Source: Caldilineaceae bacterium (lineage in GTDB: Bacteria > Chloroflexota > Anaerolineae > Caldilineales > Caldilineaceae). From it: a stretch of 44,126 nt of DNA. Under the pieces are notes generated by a model. It saw only the letters and a program-made list of their open reading frames with translations. It made no database searches and was not told the DNA's origin. Of this stretch, positions 27,623-38,979 are shown piece by piece. The DNA is taken from NCBI GenBank assembly GCA_022821585.1, contig JAJEDI010000057.1, positions 1 through 44,126 of the forward strand, written 5' to 3'. Each line of letters begins with the position of its first letter. The stretch's first letter is position 1. The translations under genes were made by a program, and so were the position numbers.

Positions 27623-28124
27623 GAGGGGGCCTCCCAGAAGGATTTTACGCGTTCTGCTGCATTGCGCAGAAAGGAAACGGCCTAGCGATGCCCGGTCCTG
27701 GGGGAAAGGCTGGGCGCCAAAGGCTTGCGTCTATCGCGGCACTTGTTTCTATGGGTATTATACGATGCAACCCAACGGAAGTATCAGCGCTTAAGGAACA
27801 ACATAGGCAACCGCTGGGGAATTATGGGAGAACTACGAGGAGAGAGGGGAAAGGAGAGAGAAGCGAGAGATACTTTCGCCCGTTTTGACCGCCTGTTGGG
27901 CGAGTTAATCTCGGTGAGTTTGGCGGGGGCCATCTGATTCTCTATAATGGTGACGTGTGCTGCCTTCTCTCTCTATTTCCGCGGAAGAAGGGCGAGTGCA
28001 GGGTGAGGTCTTGGAGACCTCTTGCTTCAGTCGTTGCCCGGGACAGACCCTTTGCGAAAGACGTGCGGCAGGCTCTCTTCGGTTTCCACTCCGCAACGAT
28101 TCCGGCGACAGCGTGTTATAGATT
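27623..28124. other. Divergent intergenic region with two promoters and a leader hairpin
   Basis: 502 bases between the YhfC-type gene (minus) and the sigma-factor gene (plus). On the minus strand a perfect TATAAT lies at 27757-27762, about 135 bases before the TTG start, with no good -35. In the sigma-gene leader a hairpin has arms GAGGTC (28005-28010) and GACCTC (28016-28021). No small gene is supported. Confidence 0.5.
27920..27948 (+). promoter_or_regulatory. Sigma-A-type promoter of the sigma factor operon
   Basis: TTGGCG (27920-27925), a 17-base spacer, then TATAAT (27943-27948). The predicted leader to ATG 28125 is about 170 bases. Confidence 0.6.
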
Positions 28125-28835
28125 ATGAACGGAAACGCTCTGAGCGAAGCAGAAAAGAGCGCCAACGGAAGCCGCCCCGGTGGAAGTGCGCCCGAGCAGC
28201 AAGAGGACGAACGGGCGATCGAATCGGCGCTGGTGGCGCGGGCGAAGAGGGATTCGCAGGCGTTTGGCGAGCTGTATGAGCGCTACGTGGACCGAGTTTA
28301 TTCGTATGTGTACAGCCGGGTACAGAATGTCGAGGATGCTGAGGACCTGACGGCGCGTATCTTTTACCGGGCGCTGGACCGGCTGGACAGCTATGAGGAC
28401 AGAGGGCTGCCGTTTGGCGCGTGGCTTTTCCGCATCGCCCACAATCTGGTGGCCAACTGGCACCGCGATCAGGGGCGGAGGACGTTCGTCCCTATCGACG
28501 GGATGGTCTTCAAGGGGGAACAGCGGGAAGAACCGGAAGCGACGGTAGAGCGCCGGGAAGGGGAGGAGGCGTTGTGGGCGGCGATAGAGAGGCTGCCTGA
28601 GGAGCGGCGCCGGCTTCTCTTTCACAAGTTCGGTGACCAGCTGACAAACATCGAGATCGGCGAGCTGATGCAGAAGAGCGAGGGTGCGATCAAGTCACTT
28701 TATTTCCGCACACTGGCAGCGCTGCGCAAAGACTTGAGCGAACATTTCGAAGACGGTGAGGCAGAAGGTGCGCCATCCGTTGGCGAACATAAGGGAAAGA
28801 AGGCATCCGATGGGAAGCGCGAACATGCTGAATAG
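28125..28835 (+). CDS. RNA polymerase sigma factor, sigma-70 family (ECF-like)
   Basis: A 236-residue protein. Sigma region 2 (about residues 45-125) has AFGELYERYVDRVYSYVYSR, DAEDLTARIFYRAL and PFGAWLFRIAHNLVANWHRD. Region 4 (about 150-210) has ALWAAIERLPEERRRLLFHK and the helix-turn-helix NIEIGELMQKSEGAIKSLYF. No region 1.1 or 3 is present. An acidic 40-residue N-terminal extension and a charged tail flank the core. The gene overlaps its downstream partner by 26 bases. It is probably a stress or envelope-response sigma factor; no promoter of its own class could be recognised, so autoregulation is not shown. Confidence 0.93.
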   Translation: MNGNALSEAEKSANGSRPGGSAPEQQEDERAIESALVARAKRDSQAFGELYERYVDRVYSYVYSRVQNVEDAEDLTARIFYRALDRLDSYEDRGLPFGAWLFRIAHNLVANWHRDQGRRTFVPIDGMVFKGEQREEPEATVERREGEEALWAAIERLPEERRRLLFHKFGDQLTNIEIGELMQKSEGAIKSLYFRTLAALRKDLSEHFEDGEAEGAPSVGEHKGKKASDGKREHAE

Positions 28836-29223
28836 ATTGCAGCAGTTCAGACTGGACGTTGTGCAGGTCATGCCCTTTTTGCAGACGCCACACAGCGATA
28901 CGGAATCTGAAGCGGTGGAAGAGGAGTTGACAGAGGAGGAGGAGGAGCAGTTCGCGCAGATGGTGAACTTCCTGGGCAGGCTCTTCCCCTTTGTGCGGCC
29001 GTCGCCTGAGTTTCGGGCGCGGCTGAAGGAGGCCCTGCTGGCGGAGCACCGGCGGCGTCTGGCGAACGAGACGACACTGCCGGCGCGACAGGAGGGCGGC
29101 ATCTCGTGGCGCTGGTCTCTGGCAGCGACTGTGCCGCTGTTGATCGGTGTGCTGGCGACGATACTGTGGCGACGGAGCCACCGTTCGAACGGGCAGTTGG
29201 TGTCGCCGGTGGGAGGGCGGTAG
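28810..29223 (+). CDS. Single-pass membrane protein, putative anti-sigma partner
   Basis: About 137 residues. It has an acidic N-terminal cytoplasmic part with a run EEELTEEEEEQF, then FVRPSPEFRARLKEALLAEH, a pattern found in small regulators encoded beside Chloroflexota sigma factors. One transmembrane helix (about 100-118) is followed by a short basic, presumably external tail. No zinc-binding HxxxCxxC is present, so it is not a classical ZAS anti-sigma factor. ATG 28810 lies inside the sigma gene's last codons (26-base overlap) with AAGG upstream, which suggests coupled synthesis. The anti-sigma role is inferred from position only. Confidence 0.7.
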   Translation: MGSANMLNRLQQFRLDVVQVMPFLQTPHSDTESEAVEEELTEEEEEQFAQMVNFLGRLFPFVRPSPEFRARLKEALLAEHRRRLANETTLPARQEGGISWRWSLAATVPLLIGVLATILWRRSHRSNGQLVSPVGGR

Positions 29224-29259
29224 GGTTACAACCTGGTGATAACGGAATATGAGGCGATG

Positions 29260-29295
29260 CCTCCCGGCTCCTTTGCGGAGCCGGGAGGTTTTATT
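29260..29295 (+). terminator. Rho-independent terminator after the sigma operon
   Basis: A perfect 12-bp stem, 29260-29271 with 29277-29288, loop TTTGC, then TTTTATT. It also separates the operon from the convergent gyrA. Confidence 0.92.
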
Positions 29296-29302
29296 GTGCG
29301 GG

Positions 29303-32300
29303 CTACTTCTTCGTTCCCTTATTGCGGCCGCCGGTGACGCTGCTGACGCGGTCCAGTTTTCCGGTGCGTTTTGCGGAGGAGGGTGCGGAGGTTTTGGCGG
29401 CGGTTGACTTCGGATCTGCTGCCGGCTCATCGAGCAGAGTTCCCTGAACGGACTGGTTCACTGAGGCAGCGGCGGCTTGCTTTCCCTTGGGCTGGGCAGT
29501 CCTGGTGGAGTTCTTCTTCTTGCGTTTTGCCTGGCGGGGCTCTGCTGCGGCCCTGGCATCAGGCGCGGGCTCTCCGGACTTGCTGGATTTGCGGCGCTGG
29601 GCTGGAGCGCCGTTGGCGTCGGGCGGGGGTGTGGTCTCCTGGGCGCCATTGTGGCTGGATTTGCGGCGGGGCTTTGCGCTGCGGCTGGCGACTTCGCCGT
29701 TAGCAGGTTCTGCAGCGGCCTGCTTTGGTGCGGTCCGTTCGCGGGTGGCGGAGTTGTCTCTTCTGGACGTTTCACTGGCTAGCTTGCGCGTTGTGCGCTG
29801 GGTGCCCTTTTTGCTGGGTGTCGCCGCGGTGGTTTCGGACGCCGGATTCTTTTTTGCAGTGGCCTTCCTGGACTTCTCCTGGTTAGCCGTTGCCGGAGGC
29901 GGAGCCACGGTGGTCCCTCTGCCGTTCGGTTGTGGGTCGGGCGGGGGCGGCGGGCTGTCGATGGCAACCACGACGGGTGAGACGGCGTGTACGGCCGCGA
30001 CCGCGTCGCTGCTGGCGAGGTCAACTTTGCGCGCGCCCAGAGCGCTGCGACCGCTGGCGGGAATTTCGTCCAGCGCGAGCGGCTTTGCCACGCCCTTTTG
30101 GGTCACAATGGCGGCGAAGGCGTGCTCAGGCGTCAACATGGCCGCGCCGACGAGGTCGCCGGTGCGCTCGTCGATTTTGTGAGCGATGATGCCGCCACCG
30201 CCACGGCCCTGCAGGCTGAACTCATCAATGGGAGTGCGTTTGACGTAGCCGGCAGAGGTAACGGTGAGCAGCTCGCCGTCGGGCGCGAGGGGCAGGACGG
30301 CGATGACCTCATCGCCGCGTTTGAGGTTGATACCGGCGACGCCGCGTGCGGCTGCCCCCATCGCGCGCACCTTTTCTTCGGGGAATCGAATTGAACGGCC
30401 GCTGCGGGTGACGAGGAGGACCTCACCGTTGCCGGGGGTCACGAAGGCGCAGGCCAGCCGGTCTTTGCCATTCACGCTGATCACGTCCTGTGCGTTCAGT
30501 GCGGCCTGGGTAAAGTCGGCGAGGGCAATGCGCTTGACGGTGCCCTGGCAGGTGACAAGAAAGAGAAATCCCTCGGTCGGGGCGTGGGGCAACGCCAGCA
30601 TGGAGGCGATGGTGTCGCGGCGGCTGAAATCGGTCAGCTCGGCCAGATGCCTGCGGCCTTCCTGTGGGAGCTCGTGGACGCCGAGGCGGTAGCAGCGCCC
30701 GCCGGCAGAGAAGATGAAGAGCTGATCGCGGGTGTTGGCTGTGAGCAGGGCTGCGGCCGCGTTTCGGGCAGCCTGGCGCAGGCCGGCGCGGTTGATGGCG
30801 GTGAAGTCCTGGCGGCGCAGGTCGCCGTTGGCGCCGAGAGCCACCCAGACGCGGCGGTCGGGCAGCAGATCGGTGGCGGTGAGGGTCCCCTGGGCGCGTT
30901 CGACAATCTGTGTGCGGCGGCGGTCGGCATGCTGCTGGCGGAGAGCGAGCAGTTCTTCGCGGATGACGCCGAGGATCTTGCCGTTGTCGGAGAGAAGGTC
31001 TTCAAGGTAGGAGATTCGCTGCTGCAGCTCCTTATGTTCATTCTGGAGCTGTTTGCGTTCGAGCGCGGTCAGCCGTCTCAGCGGCATATCGAGAATGGCC
31101 TGGGCCTGGACCTCGGTGAAGCCGAAGGCGCGTATCAAGTTGGTGCGGGCGGTGTCGACGCGCTGGCTGCGGCGAATGGTCTGGATCACTTCGTCCAGGA
31201 TGTCAAGCGCCTTGAGCAGACCTTCGACGATGTGTGACCTGGCGCGGGCTTTGGCGAGGTCGAACTGGGAACGCCGACGGAGGATCTCCTGGCGGTGCTC
31301 GATAAAGAGCCGCAGGATGCGCTTGAGGGTGAGGGTAACGGGCTCGCCGTTCACGAGCGCCAGTAGAGACATGCCAAATGTCTGCTGCATTGGCGTCAGC
31401 TTGAGCAGCCGGGCCAGCACGGTTTTGGGGTCGACGTTGCGGGTCAGCTCGATGACGATGCGCATGCCGGTGCGGTCGCTCTCGTCGCGCAGGTCGGTGA
31501 TGCCATCGACTTTGCCGTCGCGCACGAGCAGGGCGACGCGTTCGAGAAGATTGGTCTTGTTGGTCTGATAAGGCAGGTCGGTGATGACGATGCGGCTGCG
31601 GCTGCGGCTCATCTCTTCGAAGTGGGCCTTGGCCTGCATGATCAGTCGCGCTCTGCCGGTGGCGTATCCCTGGGAGATGGCGTCAACCTCTTCGTCGCCC
31701 TTGGCGGCCTTGCGGTAGCGAAAGAGGATGCCGCCGGTGGGGAAGTCCGGGCCTTTGATGTACTGCAGGAGGTCGTTGACGCCGACTTCGTCTATTTTGT
31801 CGAATTGATCGATCAAGTAGACGGTGGCGTCGACGACTTCGGCCAGATTGTGAGGAGGAATGTTGGTGGCCATGCCGACGGCGATGCCATTGGCGCCGTT
31901 GATGAGGAGGTTAGGCAGCGCGGCGGGCAGGATACCCGGCTCTTTGAGCGTGGTGTCAAAGTTGTCGTTCCAGTCGATGGTCTCCTTTTCGATGTCGGTC
32001 AGCATCAGGTCGCTGATGGCTGCCAGGCGGGCTTCGGTATAGCGCATGGCAGCGGCGTTGTCGCCATCGATGGAGCCGAAGTTGCCCTGGCCGTCGACGA
32101 GAGGGTAGCGCAGGCTGAATTCCTGGGCCATGCGCACCATGGCGTCGTAGACGGATGTATCGTTGTGGGGATGGTATTTGCCCAGCACTTCGCCGACGAT
32201 GCGGGCGCTTTTCTTGTAGGGCTTGTTGCTGGTTACGCCCATGTCGTGCATGGCGTAGAGGATGCGCCGATGGACAGGTTTAAGGCCGTCGCGCACGTCG

Positions 32301-32395
32301 GGCAGGGCGCGGGCGACGATGACGCTCATGGCGTAGTCGAGATACGACGCGTGCATCTCGGTGGTGATTTCGATTTCGCGTACGGTTCCTATCAT
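29303..32395 (-). CDS. gyrA: DNA gyrase subunit A with long basic C-terminal extension
   Basis: A 1030-residue protein. Residues 1-500 are the breakage-reunion domain, with active Tyr 119 in AAMRYTE and the quinolone-region sequence [13 protein letters not shown], where the usual Gly after HPH is Asn. Residues 500-810 are the beta-pinwheel domain, with a gyrase-box variant QGRGGGG in place of Q(R/G)RGGKG. The normal protein would end near 810. A further 220 residues are low-complexity, rich in Lys, Arg, Ala, Pro, Ser and Thr, with repeated KKS/RKSS-type patches like histone H1 tails. No gyrB is in the window. No Shine-Dalgarno site precedes ATG 32395. It lies 247 bases after uvrB. Confidence 0.93.
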   Translation of the reverse strand: MIGTVREIEITTEMHASYLDYAMSVIVARALPDVRDGLKPVHRRILYAMHDMGVTSNKPYKKSARIVGEVLGKYHPHNDTSVYDAMVRMAQEFSLRYPLVDGQGNFGSIDGDNAAAMRYTEARLAAISDLMLTDIEKETIDWNDNFDTTLKEPGILPAALPNLLINGANGIAVGMATNIPPHNLAEVVDATVYLIDQFDKIDEVGVNDLLQYIKGPDFPTGGILFRYRKAAKGDEEVDAISQGYATGRARLIMQAKAHFEEMSRSRSRIVITDLPYQTNKTNLLERVALLVRDGKVDGITDLRDESDRTGMRIVIELTRNVDPKTVLARLLKLTPMQQTFGMSLLALVNGEPVTLTLKRILRLFIEHRQEILRRRSQFDLAKARARSHIVEGLLKALDILDEVIQTIRRSQRVDTARTNLIRAFGFTEVQAQAILDMPLRRLTALERKQLQNEHKELQQRISYLEDLLSDNGKILGVIREELLALRQQHADRRRTQIVERAQGTLTATDLLPDRRVWVALGANGDLRRQDFTAINRAGLRQAARNAAAALLTANTRDQLFIFSAGGRCYRLGVHELPQEGRRHLAELTDFSRRDTIASMLALPHAPTEGFLFLVTCQGTVKRIALADFTQAALNAQDVISVNGKDRLACAFVTPGNGEVLLVTRSGRSIRFPEEKVRAMGAAARGVAGINLKRGDEVIAVLPLAPDGELLTVTSAGYVKRTPIDEFSLQGRGGGGIIAHKIDERTGDLVGAAMLTPEHAFAAIVTQKGVAKPLALDEIPASGRSALGARKVDLASSDAVAAVHAVSPVVVAIDSPPPPPDPQPNGRGTTVAPPPATANQEKSRKATAKKNPASETTAATPSKKGTQRTTRKLASETSRRDNSATRERTAPKQAAAEPANGEVASRSAKPRRKSSHNGAQETTPPPDANGAPAQRRKSSKSGEPAPDARAAAEPRQAKRKKKNSTRTAQPKGKQAAAASVNQSVQGTLLDEPAADPKSTAAKTSAPSSAKRTGKLDRVSSVTGGRNKGTKK

Positions 32396-32522
32396 TTTGT
32401 TCGTTTAGTCGTTTATCAGTGCGTCAACTGTCGTGTTGAGCGCGGCGGCGATGCGGGATAAGGCGGATGCGGAGCCGGGAACGCGTTTCTGCCCGGCTCA
32501 TTATTGGCTACCTTCACCTAAA

Positions 32523-32545
32523 GATGTTCGCATACGGCGAACATC
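32523..32545 (-). other. Perfect 9-bp hairpin between uvrB and gyrA
   Basis: Arms GATGTTCGC and GCGAACATC around a 5-base loop. Read on the minus strand it is followed by TTTAGG, so it could be a weak uvrB terminator. It lies 128 bases upstream of gyrA, so it could instead be a regulatory site. Another inverted repeat, GAGCCGGG/CCCGGCTC, lies at 32471-32498. Confidence 0.45.
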
Positions 32546-32642
32546 CCGTCAAGAGAGTTGCTCGGATTGGGTGCCACTGTGAGAGAAGCTGACAGATTGT
32601 AAGTACTTGCGCAGTCCGTGCCTGGCGGCGCTGCCCGAGAAA

Positions 32643-34655
<2,013 letters not shown>

Positions 34656-34876
34656 ATCCGGCTCCGTGGACCTAGTTCGAGGGCAGTTCGCAGATCAAGC
34701 TTACCATATAGCGCAAGTGGATGGGGACATTTGGCGCTGCAGCTCCGTTTCCCGGGCGCAGGCGGTGTGCGGCGTCCCGGCATCGTACGACGTTCACATT
34801 TTAAGTGTAGGCCGGGCGGCAGACATGTGGTGTCCAGAGAACAGTTTCAGCTGAACGGGGGTATTCCCGACATACC

Positions 34877-34888
34877 GAACTTTTGTTC
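34877..34888 (-). promoter_or_regulatory. SOS (LexA) box of Gram-positive type, uvrB operator
   Basis: GAAC-TTTT-GTTC, flanked by C and T, matches nine of ten fixed bases of the CGAAC-N4-GTTCG consensus known from Bacillus. It starts about seven bases after the predicted uvrB transcription start, so bound repressor would block initiation. Confidence 0.75.
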
Positions 34889-34901
34889 TTATTCTGGAGT
34901 T

Positions 34902-34930
34902 ATTATACATACATTGGTCGTTTCTGTCCA
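34902..34930 (-). promoter_or_regulatory. Strong sigma-A promoter of uvrB
   Basis: Minus strand: TGGACA (34925-34930), 17 bases, TATAAT (34902-34907). Predicted start near 34895, giving a leader of about 240 bases. Confidence 0.75.
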
Positions 34931-34945
34931 ACAGGCCGAACTGCA

Positions 34946-34969
34946 GTGGTTAGTGGTTAGTGGTCAGTG
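34946..34969. repeat. GTGGTTA/GTGGTCA heptamer tandem
   Basis: GTGGTTA, GTGGTTA and GTGGTCA in direct tandem, followed by a partial GTG. The same unit occurs twice at 16801-16814. Confidence 0.65.
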
Positions 34970-35058
34970 ACTGGGTACTATTTCGGGGATGGATGAGGGG
35001 ACCGGACAGTAGTTCGCCGATACCCAGGGTTTGCAAAAGATTGCCGCCATTTTGCGGT

Positions 35059-35138
35059 GTGCAGTCCAGTTTTGGGGTGGACGCTGTCTGAATCAGGGTT
35101 TGTGGGGTTGATAAGGATTTTCAGGATGTAGGGCGATC
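35059..35138. repeat. Dispersed intergenic repeat, TGTCTGAATCAGG family, copy 2
   Basis: TGTCTGAATCAGG at 35085, then 16-17 extra bases, then GGATTTTCAGGATG (about 35115-35128). It matches copy 1 near 7989, including the CCAG-T-TTGGG lead-in. Confidence 0.6.
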
Positions 35139-35255
35139 GTGTGTTGACTATCGGGGGGAGATTTTTTGCTGCGAAGGAAAGGGGGGATGGAGTGGGATAG
35201 CATTTTGGGATGCCCGCCTTGATTCCGGGCGCAGTCCAATTTGGATGGGTGTACT

Positions 35256-35283
35256 AGGGCACCCACAAGGGGTGCCCATAAGG
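35256..35283. repeat. 28-base dispersed hairpin repeat, copy 3
   Basis: Same pattern as 12682-12709, ending CCATAAGG instead of CCCTACGG. Arms GGGCACCC (35257-35264) and GGGTGCCC (35270-35277) form a perfect hairpin. Confidence 0.75.
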
Positions 35284-35386
35284 GTGTTGGCGCAGAGGTA
35301 TGATTCTTGTGTGCTCCGACTGACGGTGACCTCAGGTTTTGGCTGCGCCGGATACTACGCGGGGGGGACGGAGTCGGCCATTCCGA

Positions 35387-35409
35387 CAGATGGGTTGATC
35401 GTGTATAAT
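35387..35409 (+). promoter_or_regulatory. Leaderless promoter of the GH3-like gene
   Basis: A perfect TATAAT (35404-35409) with a weak TTCCGA 17 bases upstream. The ATG follows the -10 by eight bases, so the mRNA should be leaderless. Confidence 0.55.
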
Positions 35410-35417
35410 CGGATTTT

Positions 35418-38400
35418 ATGAGAGATATCCGTTGCGGGCAGCGAAGCCATCGAAAGGATGCCAGGCGTAGCGGCGGGGCTCGTCTGCGCATCTTTGCGCT
35501 GGCCGCCGCGTTGCTGGCTGCCGCGTTGCTGGCAATCGATGTCGGCGGCGGGGTTCTGCATGTAAAGCTGGCTGCCGCCCAGGTGGGGAGTACGCCTGCG
35601 CCCGGTTCGCAGCGAACTGATACGACAGCGGCGGCGGACCTGCAGGAGGCTACGGCGACCCGGACGACCCAGGAGCTGCTGGAGTCGATTCGGGCTACGG
35701 CCACGGTGGGGGCGCAACTGACAGCGACGGCTGCGGCTGAAGCCACCAGTTTGGCGCTCACCCCATCGGTCACACCGACGCTCACGCCCACGCATACGCC
35801 AACACCATCCCCAACGCCCACCGCCTCACCTACGCCAACACCGGGCCCGGATGAGATTCTGGAAGCGCGCCTCGACGACTTAATTGCCAAAATGAGCGTC
35901 GCTGATAAGGTTGGCCAGCTGTTTGTGGTCACCTTCCAAGGCAACGACATCGGACCGAGAAGCGACGTCGCCGAGTTGATTGAGGAGTACCGGGTGGGGG
36001 GTGTGGTGATCAGCCCCAGGAATCGCAACTTCAGCAACTACAGCGGCTCGACGCCGGAGGACGTGGCGCGGCTCACGAATCAACTGCAGGCACTGGCGTA
36101 CGGCATCTATCTGGCGGCGGCGGAGGCGTTGAACGTCAAGCAGGGCGGGCCGGCCATTCCGGGTATTTTGCAGTCCGGGCTGGAACAGAGATCGCCGCTG
36201 GAGATTCCGCTGTTGATCGGGGTGGAACAGGGGGGCGACGGCATGCCCGGTACGGCGCTGCGCGCCGGATTTACCGCGATCCCGCCGCAGATGGCGCTGG
36301 GGGCCACCTGGAATCCTGAATTGGTGGAGGAGGTCGGTGCAGTCCACGGTCGGGAGTTGCGCAGTGTGGGAGTGAATCTGATACTGGGGCCGGCGCTGGA
36401 CGTGATAGAACAGCCGCGTCCGGACCTGGTGACCGGGTTGGGGCTGCACTCGTTTGGCGGTGACCCGTACTGGGTCGGGCGAATGGGTCAGGCCTATGTA
36501 ACAGGGATTCACCGCGGCAGCGGCAATCGGGTGGCTACCGTGGCCGGACATTTTCCTGGCCTGGGGGGTACAGATCGCCGGCCGGATGAGGAGATCGCGA
36601 CGATTCAGAAGAGTTTACAGGAGCTGCAGCGAATCGAACTGCCGCCGTTTGCCGCGGTCACTGAGCGGCCATCTGCGCTCATGCGAGTGGATGGGACGAC
36701 GGCCTCCACGGAGGCGTTGATGTCGGGGCATATTCGTTTCAGCAGCTTCCAGGGCAGTCGCGAGCGTACGCCGCCTATCAGTCTGGCACAGGAGCTGGGC
36801 ATTCTCCTGGATCTGGACGAGTTCGCTCCCTGGCGTGCGGAGGGCGGTATTCTGATGAGCGACGCGCTGGGTGTGATGGCGGTGCGCCGCTACTACGACC
36901 CGCCGCTGCAGGAGTTCCCGCGCCGGCGCATTGCTCTGGATGCGTTCACGGCCGGCAATGACCTACTCTACCTTGCAGACTTCTCGCTGACGGACAGCTG
37001 GCTGGATGAGAGGGCCAATATCAAAGAGACGATCATTTTCTTCCGTGAGCGTTATACAAACGATGCCGAGTTTGCGGCGCGCGTGGATGCCTCGTTACGA
37101 CGGATTCTGCGCTTGAAAGTGCGGCTGTATTCCCCTGATAACAGGGCCGATGCAGCGACATCCGGCCGCGTTTCACAGGATGGACCGGTTGAAATCGACC
37201 TGGGGGATGTGGTGGTGGGGCCGGCCGACCTGGATGAGGCGTTCAATGCCGAACATCAGAGAGAAGCACAGTTGCTCTTGGACCAGGTCGCCAGTGAGGC
37301 GCTGACGATCTTCTTCCCCGACTCTCCTGGGCTGACCGATCCGCTGCCCGCGCCGCCGGGCGAAGAAGAAGACATATTAATTTTCACGGATAGCCGCATA
37401 TTGCATGAATGCGACGGCTGCCGAGCAGATGCCGTCGTGGAGCCGACCGCATTGGAAGGGATCATGTTAAGGCTGTACGGGCCGGAGGCGACCAACCAGC
37501 TGCGGAGAGAGCGGATTCGCAGCCGTACCTTTACCGAATTGAACTCACTCCTTAACGGGACGGCCGACGCCGCGGTGGCAGAGGCTTTGGAGGAGGAGGT
37601 CCTGAACGCCGACTGGCTAATCTTTGCCATGCTTGACGTGGATGTAGCGAACTACGACAGCAGCGACGCGGTCAAGCGTTTTCTGCGTCAGCGGGGTGAC
37701 CGGCTGCCAGGGAGCAAGCTGGTGGTGCTGGCGCTCAACGAACCCTATTTTTTTGATTCGACCGAGATTGGGAAGATGACCGCATTTCTCGGCGTTTACT
37801 CCAAGACCCAACCGTTTCTTGAGGCGGCTGTGCGTGCTCTATTTCGCGCCCAGACGGTGACTGGCGCGCCTCCGGTCAGCGTGCCAGGCACACGCTTCAG
37901 CAATCTGGTCGAGCGGCTGGAGCCGGACCCGAGGCAAAGGATTGGACTGACTCTACTGGACGAGGATATCGTCTTCCAACAAGCAGAAGGGGACGAGGTC
38001 GTGGTTGCCCAGACCGACCTGAAGGTTGGCGACAGTCTGGATTTGCAGGCCGGCCCGATTTTGGATCGCAACGGGAACATGGTTCCTGATAGAACACCGG
38101 TCAACTTCAGACTGATCTATGAGGGAGAGGAACTTGCGATCCAGTCCAGTCCGGTCGCGACGCGAGGCGGACTGGCACGGAAATCGGTTGTTCTGGAAAG
38201 AACGGGGGTATTGCTGATCGCGGTTAACAGCGTGGAGGCGAGCTCCAGCACTGAGATACGGGTACGCATTGCAGACCCGGACGTAGCGTCGGACAGAACG
38301 CAGATTGAGGTCACGAACCCGGAGCGGGCGGTCACGCCGGCGCCTACTCAGGAGGCGGCGGTGACGTCTGTACCGACGGCGGTAGCGGTCCCAACACGCA

Positions 38401-38705
38401 CTACGGAGGTCAGGCCGGAGGCGGTTGAGGTCAATGTCTCTTCGCTGACGATTGCTATGGTCACGCAGTTGGTGGTGTTGGCGCTGCTGCTGGTGGTGCT
38501 GGTGCAGGTGATGCCGCGCCAGTTGCTTGTTCAGCGATTGCTATGGGCGATGCTTGTGGGCTGGGGCGCTTACATACTTTACGGTGTGGACGTAGTTCCC
38601 GGCGGTCTTTGGATCCATGTCAATCTCGCCCCCTGGGATAGTGTCCCGATTGTGGTTATCGGTATGTTGATCCCGTTGGTGTGGCTGCAGTTTCGGTCGG
38701 AGTAG
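35418..38705 (+). CDS. GH3-like (beta-N-acetylglucosaminidase-type) membrane-anchored protein
   Basis: A 1095-residue protein. A signal or anchor helix lies at 24-42, then a Thr/Ser/Pro linker (about 112-140), then a glycoside hydrolase family 3 N-terminal domain (about 150-570). It shows IAKMSVADKVGQLF, IPLLIGVEQGGDG, QMALGATWNPELVEEVG and VNLILGPALDV. The nucleophile Asp is probably D482 in GGILMSDALG. The NagZ-type KHFPGHGDT loop reads GHFPGLGGTDRRPDEE, so the Lys is lost and the acid/base His/Asp pair is not recognisable. A GH3-C-like region follows, and three transmembrane helices close the protein (about 1010-1092). It is probably displayed on the outer face, for glycan cleavage or binding. 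It converges on the ABC exporter genes. Confidence 0.8.
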   Translation: MRDIRCGQRSHRKDARRSGGARLRIFALAAALLAAALLAIDVGGGVLHVKLAAAQVGSTPAPGSQRTDTTAAADLQEATATRTTQELLESIRATATVGAQLTATAAAEATSLALTPSVTPTLTPTHTPTPSPTPTASPTPTPGPDEILEARLDDLIAKMSVADKVGQLFVVTFQGNDIGPRSDVAELIEEYRVGGVVISPRNRNFSNYSGSTPEDVARLTNQLQALAYGIYLAAAEALNVKQGGPAIPGILQSGLEQRSPLEIPLLIGVEQGGDGMPGTALRAGFTAIPPQMALGATWNPELVEEVGAVHGRELRSVGVNLILGPALDVIEQPRPDLVTGLGLHSFGGDPYWVGRMGQAYVTGIHRGSGNRVATVAGHFPGLGGTDRRPDEEIATIQKSLQELQRIELPPFAAVTERPSALMRVDGTTASTEALMSGHIRFSSFQGSRERTPPISLAQELGILLDLDEFAPWRAEGGILMSDALGVMAVRRYYDPPLQEFPRRRIALDAFTAGNDLLYLADFSLTDSWLDERANIKETIIFFRERYTNDAEFAARVDASLRRILRLKVRLYSPDNRADAATSGRVSQDGPVEIDLGDVVVGPADLDEAFNAEHQREAQLLLDQVASEALTIFFPDSPGLTDPLPAPPGEEEDILIFTDSRILHECDGCRADAVVEPTALEGIMLRLYGPEATNQLRRERIRSRTFTELNSLLNGTADAAVAEALEEEVLNADWLIFAMLDVDVANYDSSDAVKRFLRQRGDRLPGSKLVVLALNEPYFFDSTEIGKMTAFLGVYSKTQPFLEAAVRALFRAQTVTGAPPVSVPGTRFSNLVERLEPDPRQRIGLTLLDEDIVFQQAEGDEVVVAQTDLKVGDSLDLQAGPILDRNGNMVPDRTPVNFRLIYEGEELAIQSSPVATRGGLARKSVVLERTGVLLIAVNSVEASSSTEIRVRIADPDVASDRTQIEVTNPERAVTPAPTQEAAVTSVPTAVAVPTRTTEVRPEAVEVNVSSLTIAMVTQLVVLALLLVVLVQVMPRQLLVQRLLWAMLVGWGAYILYGVDVVPGGLWIHVNLAPWDSVPIVVIGMLIPLVWLQFRSE

Positions 38706-38979
38706 GTGTTAGCGGTTCTTCTGGTTAGCGTTTCCAGCATCCCCGCTTGTTTCCAGCCCAAATTACGAATCGAACCACATGGAGGACTCAGGTGGAGAGC
38801 GTGGGCATTTCGCCTGGACTCTGGCGGCGCTGCGCGGTTATGGGCTAGGGTTCAGGGGCCAGGTGTTTGGGGCCAGGGAACACCGGTTTGCGGGGGACCT
38901 ACGTAGCAAATGAATTATCAGCTCCATTGGAATCTGAATACTCAGCGAATTGGTATCGGTTTGGGGCCCATTCTGCGCG
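38706..38979. other. Convergent intergenic gap
   Basis: 274 bases between two convergent genes. A possible hairpin (GGTGTT/AACACC, about 38860-38885) lacks a T-run. No clear terminator or gene is seen. Confidence 0.4.

Larger units (their letters stand above)
34656..35417. other. Divergent intergenic region rich in repeats and control sites
   Basis: 762 bases with no supported gene. It holds the long uvrB leader, an SOS box, the uvrB promoter, a GTGGTTA tandem, the second copy of the TGTCTGAATCAGG repeat, one 28-base hairpin repeat and the GH3-gene promoter. Confidence 0.6.

Noticed and set aside
35281..35370. Possible tRNA-like stretch
   Set aside because: No cloverleaf and no GTTC-A T-arm motif can be formed.
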